A DNA stretch of 64,000 bases from Bacillota bacterium (GCA_023415825.1 JAEZJF010000024.1:186001-250000); one strand, 5' to 3'. Counted from the first letter of the stretch, positions 1 to 9,372 are shown. Numbers and translations are program-made. The notes: generated from the letters alone by a model not told the origin.

Positions 1-932
1 GCTCCTTTTAACACATAGTTCATGCCAAAAAACAGTATGATGAGAGCTCCTGTCACTATCGCAACTAAGAGCTTTCTCTTAAAAATAGCCTTTCTAAAGA
101 GGATGATGGCAAGAAGGACAGAAACACCTAAACCCACCAATCCTGCACGAGAACGGCTACCAAATAGGTTTATGATGAGAATGATGGTTAATAACGCCGA
201 GCCTGCTTTTAAGTAGGGTTTCTTTAAGTAAAAGATAGACACAAAAGCAAGGGGAATCAACAACGCCATATAGCTGCCTATGTAATTTGTATTACTAAAT
301 GTTGAATATACCGCATTTTTTTCAAACCTAAAACTCAAGCCATCTGCAGCCTGATGAAAGGCTTCCGGAAGGATCAACTGCTTTCCAAAAGTAGATCTAA
401 ACAAATCCAACCCCACAAACTGAAACACCCCGATAACCCCAATAACAGACGCAGAAACAAGAAGCGCCCCCAAAAGAAACTTAATCTGGGACTCGTGCCG
501 CACAAGGTTATAGGAAATGACCATTAGGGCTAGATAGCAAAGGAGTGCCAGCATTCCCTCATAGCGAGCTACAAAGCCTCTTAATGCGATCTGCGAGTTT
601 TTCGAAAAGATTGTGGATAGAATAATCAGCACAGCATAGATTGCGGTTGGAATATAAAAGAAGCTTTTTTTAAGCTCGAAGCCCTTGATAAGAGAGTGAA
701 CCAGATAAAAAATGACGGCCATGACCGTGCCTATGATGAGCCATTGACTCTTGTAATAGTTAAAGAAGTCGGTGTAAGTGGGCTCCCCGTACCAGTTCTT
801 TATTTCAATGGGGCTTAAGTTTACCAACTTCATAAAAACGATCAGCGGCACAACAGTAATAACAAAAGCGATGGGTAATATGTAAAGGTTTCCCGGATTA
901 TCTTGTCTTAATTTTGCAGATTTCTTCGACAT
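1..932 (-). CDS. O-antigen ligase/polymerase-like membrane protein (C-terminus off the window)
   Basis: An open frame begins at ATG 932-930 and runs off the left edge, about 310 residues without a stop. Translation gives a short cytoplasmic N-terminus followed by many hydrophobic segments, and near the edge the stretch FGSRSRAGLVGLGVSVLL, which resembles the conserved SRxG-type segment of the O-antigen ligase (Wzy/WaaL, PF04932-like) family. These integral membrane enzymes polymerise or transfer glycan chains on the outer face of the membrane. It lies downstream of, and in the same orientation as, glycosyltransferase and acyltransferase genes, which fits a secreted or cell-wall polysaccharide locus. 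The start is preceded by a GTGAGG-like ribosome binding site. The exact role (polymerase or ligase) cannot be told from this part. Confidence 0.75.
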   Translation of the reverse strand, partial: MSKKSAKLRQDNPGNLYILPIAFVITVVPLIVFMKLVNLSPIEIKNWYGEPTYTDFFNYYKSQWLIIGTVMAVIFYLVHSLIKGFELKKSFFYIPTAIYAVLIILSTIFSKNSQIALRGFVARYEGMLALLCYLALMVISYNLVRHESQIKFLLGALLVSASVIGVIGVFQFVGLDLFRSTFGKQLILPEAFHQAADGLSFRFEKNAVYSTFSNTNYIGSYMALLIPLAFVSIFYLKKPYLKAGSALLTIILIINLFGSRSRAGLVGLGVSVLLAIILFRKAIFKRKLLVAIVTGALIILFFGMNYVLKG

Positions 933-1052
933 ACATGACCTCACTTGTCCATTCTATTCCTGACAATATAGTAACATAATATGGAGGCCCTTATCAAAGA
1001 TTTAATTATAATGTAATAGAAGATGTTTGGACCTTTAAGTCAAACCACAAGA

Positions 1053-1067
1053 GTGCGCACAGCGCAC
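1053..1067. repeat. Small GTGCGC palindrome
   Basis: GTGCGC, a 3-nt loop ACA, and GCGCAC form a perfect 6-bp hairpin in the gap between the DUF2304 gene and the next gene of the cluster. A similar palindrome with similar flanks (CACAAG and CTCGACC-like sequence) lies at 51889-51904. There is no T-run, so a terminator is unlikely; it may be a small dispersed repeat. The rest of 933-1109 shows nothing I can name. Confidence 0.35.
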
Positions 1068-1109
1068 AACTTGGCTTGACAGTTACGCCTCGACCTGTAA
1101 AAATGAAAC

Positions 1110-1490
1110 CTATCCCTCCTCCTTCTTTCCACTAATAAGCTCCTGCAGCTCTCCCTTTAAAAGCCCAATCTCCTGAACCAGCTTTTTAATGCGGCTGGCC
1201 TGGCGGGACACGGCCACGGTGAGGGCAAAGACCATGAGGAGCAACAGAAAAATAACGCAGAGGAACAAGGCGTTGACAGGCAGCTCGATCTGAAGAACCT
1301 CGGCCACGAAATATAAAGCGTCGGGGAAAATGGACATAACCACGAAGCTTACGCTTGTAAGAAGCCAGGTAAGGGCGTATTTAAGCTCCAGCTTTTTGGT
1401 ACGGACCATATTGACAATAAAAAGAAAGAAGCAGACCGAACCGATAATGAGAACCGTATTTAAAAAGCTGCTCAGGGTCGGATTATTCAT
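1110..1490 (-). CDS. DUF2304 domain membrane protein
   Basis: This 126-residue protein has three hydrophobic segments (about residues 8-25, 38-57 and 73-95) and then a charged, probably coiled-coil C-terminus with a Leu-heptad pattern. That matches the DUF2304 family in length and architecture. DUF2304 genes are typically found directly after a family-2 glycosyltransferase, and here the start overlaps the end of such a gene by 8 bp, so the two are translationally coupled. A role as membrane partner of the glycosyltransferase is inferred from this pairing; no catalytic residues are visible. Confidence 0.8.
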   Translation of the reverse strand: MNNPTLSSFLNTVLIIGSVCFFLFIVNMVRTKKLELKYALTWLLTSVSFVVMSIFPDALYFVAEVLQIELPVNALFLCVIFLLLLMVFALTVAVSRQASRIKKLVQEIGLLKGELQELISGKKEEG

Positions 1491-2193
1491 TTTCTGTCAC
1501 CACACTTTTCTTGGATATGGCCGCAATCATAATGGCCAGGCTCACTTTAATCATATAATAGACAGCTTTCCGGTTTGTAATGGAGGAAACGCCTCCCTCC
1601 CTGGATTTCATGATGACGGGCATTTCGGTGACCTTCAGTTTGTTGCGAAGTACGGTCACGACGGTCTCCGGCTCGGGAAAGTCCTTGGGGTATTCATTGG
1701 CAAACAGGCGTATTACATTGCGGTTGCAGGCTCTAAAACCCGAGGTTGGATCAGTAATCCGTTTCCTGGTCAAAAGCTTTATGAGCCAGGAGAAATACTT
1801 GATACCCACACGCCGGGATTTTGAGGACTGGAAGCCCTCGTTTTCAATGAACCGGGACCCAATACAAAGATCATTACCCTCTTCCAAGCGTTTTATTAGG
1901 AACCGGATAAACTGAGGATCGTGCTGGCCGTCCCCGTCCACCTGTACAGCGGCATCATAGCCCTTGTAGAAAGCGTAACGATAACCGGTCTGAACAGCTC
2001 CGCCAATACCCAGATTGACAGGCAGGCTGATGACCTTGACGCCATGCTCACGGCACACAGCCTCGGTATTATCCTTCGAACAATCGTTGATGACCACAAT
2101 ATCATAATCCTCCCCCGTCTCTTTAAGGGAATTGAAGAGCTTGGGAAGGTTGTCCGCTTCGTTATAGGCTGGAATAATAATTAAAGTTTTCAT
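1483..2193 (-). CDS. Family 2 glycosyltransferase (polyprenyl-phosphate sugar transferase type)
   Basis: The 236-residue protein has the GT-A fold signature. It starts with IIPAYNEADNLPKLF, carries the metal-binding acidic motif QVDGDGQHDP near residue 85, and then GSRF and the SGFRA segment. This is the DPM1/GtrB-like group, which transfers a sugar from a nucleotide donor to undecaprenyl phosphate at the inner face of the membrane. There is no C-terminal membrane domain, and the overlapping DUF2304 gene may supply the membrane part. Its start overlaps the end of the upstream PMT-like gene by 4 bp. Together they suggest lipid-linked sugar made here and used by the PMT-like enzyme. The donor sugar is unknown. 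Confidence 0.9.
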   Translation of the reverse strand: MKTLIIIPAYNEADNLPKLFNSLKETGEDYDIVVINDCSKDNTEAVCREHGVKVISLPVNLGIGGAVQTGYRYAFYKGYDAAVQVDGDGQHDPQFIRFLIKRLEEGNDLCIGSRFIENEGFQSSKSRRVGIKYFSWLIKLLTRKRITDPTSGFRACNRNVIRLFANEYPKDFPEPETVVTVLRNKLKVTEMPVIMKSREGGVSSITNRKAVYYMIKVSLAIMIAAISKKSVVTENE

Positions 2194-3476
2194 GCGTTAT
2201 CCGTGTGCACCCGCTTTAGTATTTTCGTAGAGAAAAGCTCGGCCAGAGAACATAGCAAATGAGCCGCTCCTACCATGATAAAGAACATGATCAGATAAGC
2301 AAATCTGGAATCCGGCACAAAAAGAAGCTGCAAACACAGAATGGCCAGCCCGTACACATAGAACCAGAGGGCGCGGCTGCTCTTTATGGCGTGCCAGATC
2401 ATGCCTAGGATACCCGAATAAAGCACAAAAAAGTGTGAAAAGAAATACACGTCCTTGTATGCGGGTGAAACAACATGATGGAGGAAGGGCTTCCAGAACA
2501 ACAACTCGGTTTTTCCGAAGGTAAACCACTTGATGTAAAGCCAGGGATCCGTTTTTAGGCCATTAATGATCCTCTGAATACCCAGAGCCTGCTGCTTTTC
2601 GTTATTGCCACGGATGCCGTCTGTGACATCCTTCAAATAATCCTGAAAATAGGGGTATGTGCCTGCAAGCAAGGGGTTGCCCGAGGCCTTTGCCGTTATA
2701 ATAAAGGTACCCAGTACCACGAAATTTCGAATCCACCAGGGTGCCATGACTGCCACAAAACCAATCAACTGCATTAAAAAGAGCTTGAAAAGCAATTTTA
2801 AAGGAAATCCACCTTGTGACTTCTTCCTGTTAAACAGATTGTTTAAAATAATAAACATAAATGGCAGAATGAATAGTGGTAAAAGGGTCGGACGAATGAG
2901 GATATGAAGGCCGAAAGCTACACCGGCCAGAAGGTTATGAACCGTTTTTCGAGATTCAAAAGCCAGGGCAGCCAGATAAAAATATATGAGCATGGTGAAA
3001 AGCGCTAATATTTCAGTCAGGATTTGCATGCAGGAAAGGATATAGCTCGGGTAAACAGCCACGAAAAATGCAGCCAGAAGAGCCATTCCCTCTTTTTTGA
3101 AGGCTTTCTTAACGAAAGCAAAGGCCACTAATACAGAGAGACTGCCAGCAATAATCTGAAGAAGACGAACTGCGGTAATTTGAAGGAACTTATCCCCCAC
3201 CACCTTATAAACCGCCGCAAGAAACAAGGGATAGCCGGGCATGACCCGGGCGTTGGAAATTCCGGGATTCCCCCCATAGGGATTACCATCGTACCAATAG
3301 CCATATATGCCGTTATCTACGATTTGGTGGGACATGAGCCAATAGTTTCTGGGGTCACTGGTTAAGGACATATTGTCCTTCTCTTTTAGAAAATACAGTC
3401 CTCTAAGACCCAGGGCCAGCAGGAAAATGGCCAGTAGAATAATAATAATGGTTCGGTTCGTATTCTTTTGCTTCAT
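2190..3476 (-). CDS. PMT/ArnT-like glycosyltransferase, GT-C fold membrane protein
   Basis: The 428-residue protein has about ten hydrophobic segments. Its first extracytoplasmic loop (residues about 35-75) contains an acidic DPRNY element and the RVMPGYPLFLA motif typical of dolichyl/undecaprenyl-phosphate sugar transferases (GT39/GT83, ArnT-like, PF13231-type). Such enzymes use a lipid-phosphate sugar outside the membrane to decorate a polymer, lipid or protein. The next gene encodes a polyprenyl-phosphate sugar synthase-like GT2 and overlaps it by 4 bp, so donor maker and user are adjacent. The acceptor cannot be deduced. Confidence 0.8.
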   Translation of the reverse strand: MKQKNTNRTIIIILLAIFLLALGLRGLYFLKEKDNMSLTSDPRNYWLMSHQIVDNGIYGYWYDGNPYGGNPGISNARVMPGYPLFLAAVYKVVGDKFLQITAVRLLQIIAGSLSVLVAFAFVKKAFKKEGMALLAAFFVAVYPSYILSCMQILTEILALFTMLIYFYLAALAFESRKTVHNLLAGVAFGLHILIRPTLLPLFILPFMFIILNNLFNRKKSQGGFPLKLLFKLFLMQLIGFVAVMAPWWIRNFVVLGTFIITAKASGNPLLAGTYPYFQDYLKDVTDGIRGNNEKQQALGIQRIINGLKTDPWLYIKWFTFGKTELLFWKPFLHHVVSPAYKDVYFFSHFFVLYSGILGMIWHAIKSSRALWFYVYGLAILCLQLLFVPDSRFAYLIMFFIMVGAAHLLCSLAELFSTKILKRVHTDNA

Positions 3477-3514
3477 TAAGGAGCTCCTTGTCCCATAATT
3501 TCACAAAGAGTATA

Positions 3515-4630
3515 TCACTTGAGTGCATTCTCAGCAAGCTTGTTGATTTCATCCGAGCGTACTCTGTCAATGAGCTCCTTACAGTCCCTTCTGAAGCTCT
3601 CGGGATTGGTCATGTATTGCTTCTTGGCTATAGCATCGGTCATAAAGATATTACCCTTGTTGCTGTAATGGGTGATATCCAGGTAAATGTCAATATCCTC
3701 GGTAAGCTCAAAGACATTCTGAAAATTATAGACTTCTACATTATCGTAAGCCACGGCCTTGTCTACCACATAGGTAAGAGCCTCCAGCTTGTCCTCCAGC
3801 ATATTCTTTTGATCAAGAAGCTTGAACCAGAGAATGGATTTAGGCGGAAATAGAAGGACAAAGCGGGTATCGGGGTATTTTTCAATGGTTTTTATAAGCT
3901 CCTCGTCAACGGTTTTTTGGATAACCTCAAGAGGAAGGTGGTTGATTTTATCAAAAACATCCTTCTTACCCATGTACAGGTCCTTGTAATCCGTCAAAAG
4001 AAGATCCCGGCCAAAGCGCTGCCAATTCCAGGTGTTAAGGACTTCTCTGTCGGTTATAAAATACTTGTAGGGATTAACGCCCGTTTTCCTCATTTGATAC
4101 TGCTTTAACGCCAGATAGAAGTTGTTGTGGTTGACAACGTATTTCCAGTCATTGATGCCTTTTTCATCATACATGTATTCCGGGAGCTTGACATTCTTGG
4201 TATAAAGCTCTCCCAGAGGGATGTCCACGGTACGATAGTCAATCCCCCAGATAACGGTCTTTACATCCCTGTGTTTCTGGGCCATATCCAGAATCATCTT
4301 CTGCTCGGTGATATAGGATGCATTCAAAGGCAGCCGCAGCGCCTTGGCTCCTAGCTTTTCACTGACGTACTTATCAGAAAAGTTTTCAATCATGGAGGTA
4401 CCCAGAATGATGGTATCATAGTCCTCGTGGCGTGCCATACCGGGGATCTGGAAACGCTCGTTGGGCACATAGATTCTTGGGCTCGGCTGTGTACCTAAAA
4501 AGAGATAGGGGTCGAATTTATACATGACCAAAACACCCGGCAATAAGGCCAGAACCAGTACGATGAAGCCCTTGATAAAGAAGAGGGCCAAAGCCTTTGC
4601 CTTATTTGGTTTTGGGTTGCTCTTTCTCAT
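3515..4630 (-). CDS. SGNH-like (AlgX/AlgJ-type) membrane-anchored protein, MBOAT partner
   Basis: The protein has 371 residues from ATG 4630, which has AAAGGATC 7 nt upstream; a longer TTG start at 4645 would overlap the MBOAT stop. A single hydrophobic anchor spans about residues 17-40. The following domain has the block-I-like stretch TIILGTSMIENF and a C-terminal DITHYS element (DxxH), as in SGNH hydrolases and AlgX/AlgJ-type O-acetyltransferase partners. The gene directly follows an MBOAT acyltransferase. In such pairs the MBOAT passes an acetyl group across the membrane and the SGNH-like protein places it on a polysaccharide. The family match is by motif only; the overall sequence is divergent. 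Confidence 0.7.
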   Translation of the reverse strand: MRKSNPKPNKAKALALFFIKGFIVLVLALLPGVLVMYKFDPYLFLGTQPSPRIYVPNERFQIPGMARHEDYDTIILGTSMIENFSDKYVSEKLGAKALRLPLNASYITEQKMILDMAQKHRDVKTVIWGIDYRTVDIPLGELYTKNVKLPEYMYDEKGINDWKYVVNHNNFYLALKQYQMRKTGVNPYKYFITDREVLNTWNWQRFGRDLLLTDYKDLYMGKKDVFDKINHLPLEVIQKTVDEELIKTIEKYPDTRFVLLFPPKSILWFKLLDQKNMLEDKLEALTYVVDKAVAYDNVEVYNFQNVFELTEDIDIYLDITHYSNKGNIFMTDAIAKKQYMTNPESFRRDCKELIDRVRSDEINKLAENALK

Positions 4631-4641
4631 ATGTGATCCTT

Positions 4642-6147
4642 TCAAAACGCGAAATAAATAAAGGTCTGGGTCTCAGTCCAGGCCAACCATATGACCAGTG
4701 AAAGGGAGAAGGCATAAACCACGAGCCTCACTGCCGACGGCATCTTGGATATGAGCTTGCTAGGGCTTGTTACGCTCTGAAGAAGATGCACGCCCTCCAA
4801 TAGAACCAATGCACCTGCTACCGTCAAAAACTCCCAGTAGTCGAGGCCCAACACCATTCTTGAGCTGAAAAGCTTTTCCAGACTAAAGGTATCAAGGCCC
4901 TGAAAGAAGCGGGGAAGCATGTAGAAGGCATCATGCACAGTCCTGGCCCGGAAGAACACCCATGTAAAGCATGTAAAGGTGAAGGTTAAAAGCATGGGGA
5001 TAAGACCCAGCAAAGTGCCTCCGGCCCTTACTATCCATGGCTTCTTGCGTCGTTCCAGCACTTTTTGCTCCATATATTCTTTTTTGCCGGCCCGCTTGCC
5101 AATACCCAGAACCTTCTCAATGACTATGGCTGCTCCGTTCAAGGCACCCCATATGACAAAGGTCCAGCTTGCACCATGCCAGAGGCCGCTCACCACGAAA
5201 ATGATAAAAAGGTTCAACAGCGTGCGTGCATAGCCTTTTCGGCTCCCTCCCAGAGGAATATATAGATAGTCCCGGAACCAGGTTGACAGGGAGATATGCC
5301 AGCGTCTCCAGAACTCGGTAATGCTTCTGGAATGGTAGGGACGCTCAAAGTTTTTCATAAGCTCAAAGCCCATAACCCGGGCACTGCCGATAGCAATGTC
5401 CGAATACCCTGAAAAGTCACAGAAAATCTGGAAGGCAAAAGCGAAGGTAGCGATAAAATAATAAACGCCTTGGTAATTTGTCGGGTTATTATAAACCGTA
5501 TCGACGATAACCGCCAATCTGTCGGCAATGACCACCTTTTTAAAGAAGCCCCACAGCATGAGCCTTAAACCCGAAGCGACTCTATTGGTATCAAACTCAT
5601 GATGAACCTTGAATTGGGGCAAAAGATTGGTGGAGCGCTCAATAGGCCCCGCCACAAGCTGGGGAAAGAAGGATACATAAAGGGCGAAATCAAAGAAGTC
5701 GCGTTCAGCCTTTATATCTCCACGATAAACATCAATGGTGTAGCTCAAAGACTGAAATGTATAAAAGGAAATACCCACCGGAAGCAGGATATTCATACTC
5801 AGGGGTTGATAGGGAACGTTAAAGAAAGATAATAAACCGGCGACATTGGTATTGAAAAAATTAAAGTACTTAAAGAAAAAAAGCATACTCAGGTTGCCTA
5901 AAAGGCTAAGGCCAAGCCAGAGGTGCTTGGATCGCTTCGATTTCGATCCGGCCATACCAAGAGCCGACACATAGTCAATAGTCGTTGAAAATAGCATTAA
6001 AAGGGCATACTCGGGCTTGTACTGCATATAAAAATAATAACTGGCCACAAGCATCAGAAGATTTCTAACCCTTAAAGTGGGTACCAAAAAATAAACCATT
6101 GTCACCAAAGGGAAAAAAATCAGAAACTCTAATGAATTAAAAAGCAT
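4642..6147 (-). CDS. MBOAT family O-acyltransferase (AlgI-like)
   Basis: This is a 501-residue polytopic membrane protein. Signature segments are the N-terminal LFNSLEFLIFFPLV, LLPVGISFYTFQSLSY, LVAGPIERSTNLLPQF, the IAIGSARVMGFELMKNF and FWRRWHISLSTWFRDYLYIP block, and the catalytic-His segment SGLWHGASWTFVIWG. All are standard for AlgI/DltB-type MBOAT proteins, which move acyl groups across the membrane to modify extracellular polysaccharide. Its start lies 4 nt after the gntR stop, with the ribosome binding site AGGGGTGA inside gntR, so it is probably cotranscribed with gntR and ispE. A second MBOAT lies at 31670-33064. Confidence 0.93.
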   Translation of the reverse strand: MLFNSLEFLIFFPLVTMVYFLVPTLRVRNLLMLVASYYFYMQYKPEYALLMLFSTTIDYVSALGMAGSKSKRSKHLWLGLSLLGNLSMLFFFKYFNFFNTNVAGLLSFFNVPYQPLSMNILLPVGISFYTFQSLSYTIDVYRGDIKAERDFFDFALYVSFFPQLVAGPIERSTNLLPQFKVHHEFDTNRVASGLRLMLWGFFKKVVIADRLAVIVDTVYNNPTNYQGVYYFIATFAFAFQIFCDFSGYSDIAIGSARVMGFELMKNFERPYHSRSITEFWRRWHISLSTWFRDYLYIPLGGSRKGYARTLLNLFIIFVVSGLWHGASWTFVIWGALNGAAIVIEKVLGIGKRAGKKEYMEQKVLERRKKPWIVRAGGTLLGLIPMLLTFTFTCFTWVFFRARTVHDAFYMLPRFFQGLDTFSLEKLFSSRMVLGLDYWEFLTVAGALVLLEGVHLLQSVTSPSKLISKMPSAVRLVVYAFSLSLVIWLAWTETQTFIYFAF

Positions 6148-6151
6148 TTAT

Positions 6152-6832
6152 TCACCCCTGTGTGCGTTGATTCACAGTCTTTATTATGGTTTCCATTTGA
6201 TTTCTTATGTGTTTTTCAGCAAGTTCCGAGGCTCTTTCGTCCTGAGCATCTCGTATGGCTATTAGCATCTCCTCATGCTCGCGAAGAACATTCCCAGCAA
6301 TGTTGTTATCGGTCATATAGATGACCCTGAACCGATAAATGTGCTCGCGCAGAGTAGAAGACACCCCAATGAGGCGGGGATTACCCGAAGCGGCATAAAT
6401 TGTATCATGAAACTCCACATCTCTGCGGATGGCACCTTCCATATTGTTTTTTTCCACATTGGCAACATACTGCTTGTGAATGGCTTCCAGCGCCTTGATC
6501 TGTGTAGGCTGCATACGCCTGGCAGCAAGGCCGGTAGCCAGCTTGTCCAATGCACCGCGCACCTCTAAAACATCCATGATGTCCTTAACGGTAAGCTCTG
6601 AAACATGGGTTCCCTTTCTGGGAATCATGGTGACCAGGCCTTCGGCCTCCAGCCTTCTGATGGCTTCCCTGACCGGCGTTCTGGAGACGCCCATCTGCTC
6701 GGCCAGCGATACCTCCATCAAACGCTCACCGGGCGTTATATCACCGCTTACAATGGCCTTTCGCAGGGTTTCAAAAATAACATCCCTAAGGGGCTGATAG
6801 CTGTCGATTTTTAGCTTAGGTACTTTAACCAT
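6152..6832 (-). CDS. GntR family transcriptional regulator, FadR/FCD type
   Basis: The 226-residue regulator has an N-terminal winged helix (residues about 12-80) with the GntR hallmark SLAEQMGVSRTPVREAIRRL, followed by a helical FCD ligand domain. The FCD metal-site residues are recognisable: an Asp in RRDVEFHDTIY, and His in REHEEML and EKHIRN. FCD regulators usually bind small carboxylates and control metabolic operons. The ATG overlaps the ispE stop by one base (TAATG), and a GAAGGAG site lies inside the end of ispE. It therefore sits between an isoprenoid gene and the envelope gene cluster; its effector and targets are unknown. Confidence 0.9.
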   Translation of the reverse strand: MVKVPKLKIDSYQPLRDVIFETLRKAIVSGDITPGERLMEVSLAEQMGVSRTPVREAIRRLEAEGLVTMIPRKGTHVSELTVKDIMDVLEVRGALDKLATGLAARRMQPTQIKALEAIHKQYVANVEKNNMEGAIRRDVEFHDTIYAASGNPRLIGVSSTLREHIYRFRVIYMTDNNIAGNVLREHEEMLIAIRDAQDERASELAEKHIRNQMETIIKTVNQRTQG

Positions 6833-7701
6833 TACCTCACTCCTTCTCTACTGATCGTTTTGGTATGATAAACCTGCTGATTATCTTTTAAAAACTGCTC
6901 TGTTGCATACGCCGCCTGTTGTTCGTCGTCAAAGATGCCAAAAACTGTGGGTCCACTCCCGCTCATGCGGCTTCCCAGGGCACCATAGGCCATGAATCGG
7001 TCCATAAGCCTTTGAAGCTCCGGATACTCCCGCACCGTTACACTTTCCAGCACATTTTTCATGCCCCTGGCGATAGTTCTTACGTCAAACTCTTCTATGG
7101 CACGAATGAGGCCGAAGGTATCGGGTCTCTCCCCCAGTTGATCTAGCTTTAGATTTTTGTAGACCCAGGGTGTGGGCACGGGGAATGCGGGCTTGACCAG
7201 CACCACATTGACACCGGCAAGGTCGGGAAGTATTGTAAGCTCGTCTCCTATTCCTTTTGCAAGCTGGGTCCCGCCTGTCAGGCAAAAGGCTACATCAGCC
7301 CCAAGCCGCTTGGATATTTCGGTCAGCCGTTGTGTACTGATGTAATTGCCATAAAGCGTGTTGAGAGCCTTTAAGACCCCGGCCGCATTGGTGCTGCCTC
7401 CGGCAAGACCAGCAGCTACCGGGATGTTCTTTTTCAGGGTGATACGCGCTCCACCTTTTTCCGGACATTCTGAAAAAAAGGCCTCTGCCGCCTTCCATAC
7501 GATGTTCCTTTGATCGTTGGGCACATAGGGTTGAGCGCAATGGATCGAAATACCACTTTTCGTTTTCTCAACCGTAATGGTGTCATAGAGGTCAATGGAT
7601 TGCATAATCATTTCAACAGTATGGTAGCCATTTGGCAGCCGGCTTATTACGTCAATGGAGAGATTAATTTTTGCCGGTGTCAAAAGGGTCGTTTCTTTCA
7701 T
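6832..7701 (-). CDS. ispE: 4-diphosphocytidyl-2-C-methyl-D-erythritol kinase
   Basis: The 289-residue GHMP kinase phosphorylates CDP-methylerythritol in the MEP pathway to isoprenoids, in the cytoplasm. It has the substrate-binding start PAKINLSIDV with NGYHTVEMIMQSI, the ATP-loop motif PVAAGLAGGSTNAAGVL (GHMP motif 2, near residue 90) and the C-terminal SRMSGSGPTVFGIF (motif 3). Length is normal for the family. A GGGGGT site precedes the ATG. The upstream neighbours sipL and veg recall the Bacillus veg-sspF-ispE neighbourhood. A terminator at 7779-7815 separates it from sipL, so it has its own promoter or depends on read-through. Confidence 0.95.
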   Translation of the reverse strand: MKETTLLTPAKINLSIDVISRLPNGYHTVEMIMQSIDLYDTITVEKTKSGISIHCAQPYVPNDQRNIVWKAAEAFFSECPEKGGARITLKKNIPVAAGLAGGSTNAAGVLKALNTLYGNYISTQRLTEISKRLGADVAFCLTGGTQLAKGIGDELTILPDLAGVNVVLVKPAFPVPTPWVYKNLKLDQLGERPDTFGLIRAIEEFDVRTIARGMKNVLESVTVREYPELQRLMDRFMAYGALGSRMSGSGPTVFGIFDDEQQAAYATEQFLKDNQQVYHTKTISREGVR

Positions 7702-7778
7702 CCAATACCCCCTGAAGTTAATTATGGTATATTATATACAAAAAACACTAAAAGTGCAATGAAAGTGCATTTAAAAAA

Positions 7779-7815
7779 AAGTGCCTGAACTCGTTGTTTC
7801 AGGCACTTTCACACT
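7779..7815 (-). terminator. Rho-independent terminator after the sipL-like gene
   Basis: On the minus strand AAGTGCCTGAA, a loop of about 8 nt and TTCAGGCACTT form an 11-bp stem followed by a run of T (A-run at 7773-7780 on the plus strand). It lies 20 nt past the sipL-like stop. Confidence 0.85.
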
Positions 7816-7833
7816 CTAAGAAAATACATTTCA

Positions 7834-9372
7834 TTAACTCATAATAAACAGCCGTTTTCCGATTTCCGGATTTATAGAGGCATCAAGCCCGTTATCGACA
7901 GCAAGACGGGAGAGTGGCACACGATACTGTTTGGCGATACTCCAGAGGGTGTCGTTGGGCTGGGCAAAGTAGAGAATGATGGGCGCTTTATTCCCTTTAT
8001 CCTCCTTTGAAACATTCAGGGCATCGGTGCAGACTACCTCTTCAAGCTTTGCGGCTCTAAGCTTACTCTTAAGCTTGATGCAAATCTCAATAGCCTCGCT
8101 GCCGGATATGTCAAAGCACACATCCTCAATACAGAAGCAGGAATGAATAACCTGCCACTGACCGTTGTCAGGCAGAATAAAGGTATTGGTAAAGGGCAGC
8201 TCCACGTTGTGGCTGCGAATTTCCTTATTGTTGGTGCAGAACACCACATCCACTCCTACAGTACCCTGAACGGTGACGTTTCTGTCGCTGACCTTGGAAG
8301 CAATATTCCTCTCATTGGCACAAACCATGAGTACTTCTCCCAGGTGCTGGTCATCCATTTCAAAGCGGATACGTTGGTTCAGCTCGTGGTTTTCGCAAAA
8401 TTCACGTTCGTCAGTCACCACTGTCAGGGTGGTCTTGTTAAGAGCCAGCATAAAATCAACGGAATAGGCATCTTCAACAATAGTTTGCTCTTCGTGAAGC
8501 ATAGCCTGAGCATCGATCTCGACTTCCATACTGACCGAAAGTTGCGTATTAAGCCCATCGTTATCCTCCAGAACCTCAATATCCCAGCCTTTAAGTGCGT
8601 TGTTGGTAAAGACCATGGCATCAGCAGATGCTTGAATTCCGGTGGCAGTCTTTACGGGGAATTCCAGCACCACAGATTCGATGCTCTCATCCATGGTATC
8701 GCTGCGATATAAAAGATATAGCGTGCCTTTAGCCTCCAGGCTCGGCTCTTCTTCTCTATAGCTGATTTCCGCATGGCCAAGGTTTACTCTTGAAAACAAG
8801 ATCTCCTTGATGGCAGGACTCCCGTGGGGAAGGGAAAGCATATTATAGACCTTGGCGTTTGAGTTACCGCTGTCCATAAGTGTGACAACATTAATGGGTG
8901 CGGTCTTCAAAAAGACGTTATCGCCTAGGATTTCTCTGCCTACCTCATCGCTTTTAACCTCATAGAAACGACTTTGCAGGGATGTCACGGTACGAGCGAC
9001 TATTTTTCTGCCGTTTACAATATTGGCCTCGGTATGCTGGCACCGGCTCCTTGCAAACAGACCGACTTCTCCGTCGGTTTTGGGCTTCTGCTGGGAAAAC
9101 GACCAGGGGTAGCGTGAAATAATGCATTCCACCCTTTGCTCGGGTGTGTCGGAGCAATAGAGAATCCGGTAGCGGATTTCACCGCTTACCTCTATCATGC
9201 GCCCTGATTTTTCAATGTTAGTCACAAAGCTTTCGGCATCAGCCATCAGAATATTCCTCACGTCGGCCTTGCTGTCTGGAACGATGATGCTATTCTCTAA
9301 CATTTCTTCGGTTTCCCTTATGTCAATAGTTCTGTACGATCTTACCGGTTTTTTCAATAACTCCATCTGCAT
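7834..9372 (-). CDS. sipL: SPOCS (DUF3794)/LysM spore-coat morphogenetic protein, SipL-like
   Basis: This 512-residue protein is read from ATG 9372-9370, which has AGGAGG with a 7-nt spacer; the open frame extends 21 codons further upstream without a good ribosome binding site. It holds repeated SPOCS/DUF3794 domains (about residues 20-140, 150-280 and 290-430) and ends in a LysM domain (about residues 455-512), with YFAQPNDTLWSIAKQYRVPL as the start of the LysM fold. This architecture matches clostridial SipL, which binds SpoIVA and attaches the coat to the forespore. It lies between veg and ispE. The assignment is by architecture; the ortholog name is likely but not proven. Confidence 0.88.
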   Translation of the reverse strand: MQMELLKKPVRSYRTIDIRETEEMLENSIIVPDSKADVRNILMADAESFVTNIEKSGRMIEVSGEIRYRILYCSDTPEQRVECIISRYPWSFSQQKPKTDGEVGLFARSRCQHTEANIVNGRKIVARTVTSLQSRFYEVKSDEVGREILGDNVFLKTAPINVVTLMDSGNSNAKVYNMLSLPHGSPAIKEILFSRVNLGHAEISYREEEPSLEAKGTLYLLYRSDTMDESIESVVLEFPVKTATGIQASADAMVFTNNALKGWDIEVLEDNDGLNTQLSVSMEVEIDAQAMLHEEQTIVEDAYSVDFMLALNKTTLTVVTDEREFCENHELNQRIRFEMDDQHLGEVLMVCANERNIASKVSDRNVTVQGTVGVDVVFCTNNKEIRSHNVELPFTNTFILPDNGQWQVIHSCFCIEDVCFDISGSEAIEICIKLKSKLRAAKLEEVVCTDALNVSKEDKGNKAPIILYFAQPNDTLWSIAKQYRVPLSRLAVDNGLDASINPEIGKRLFIMS

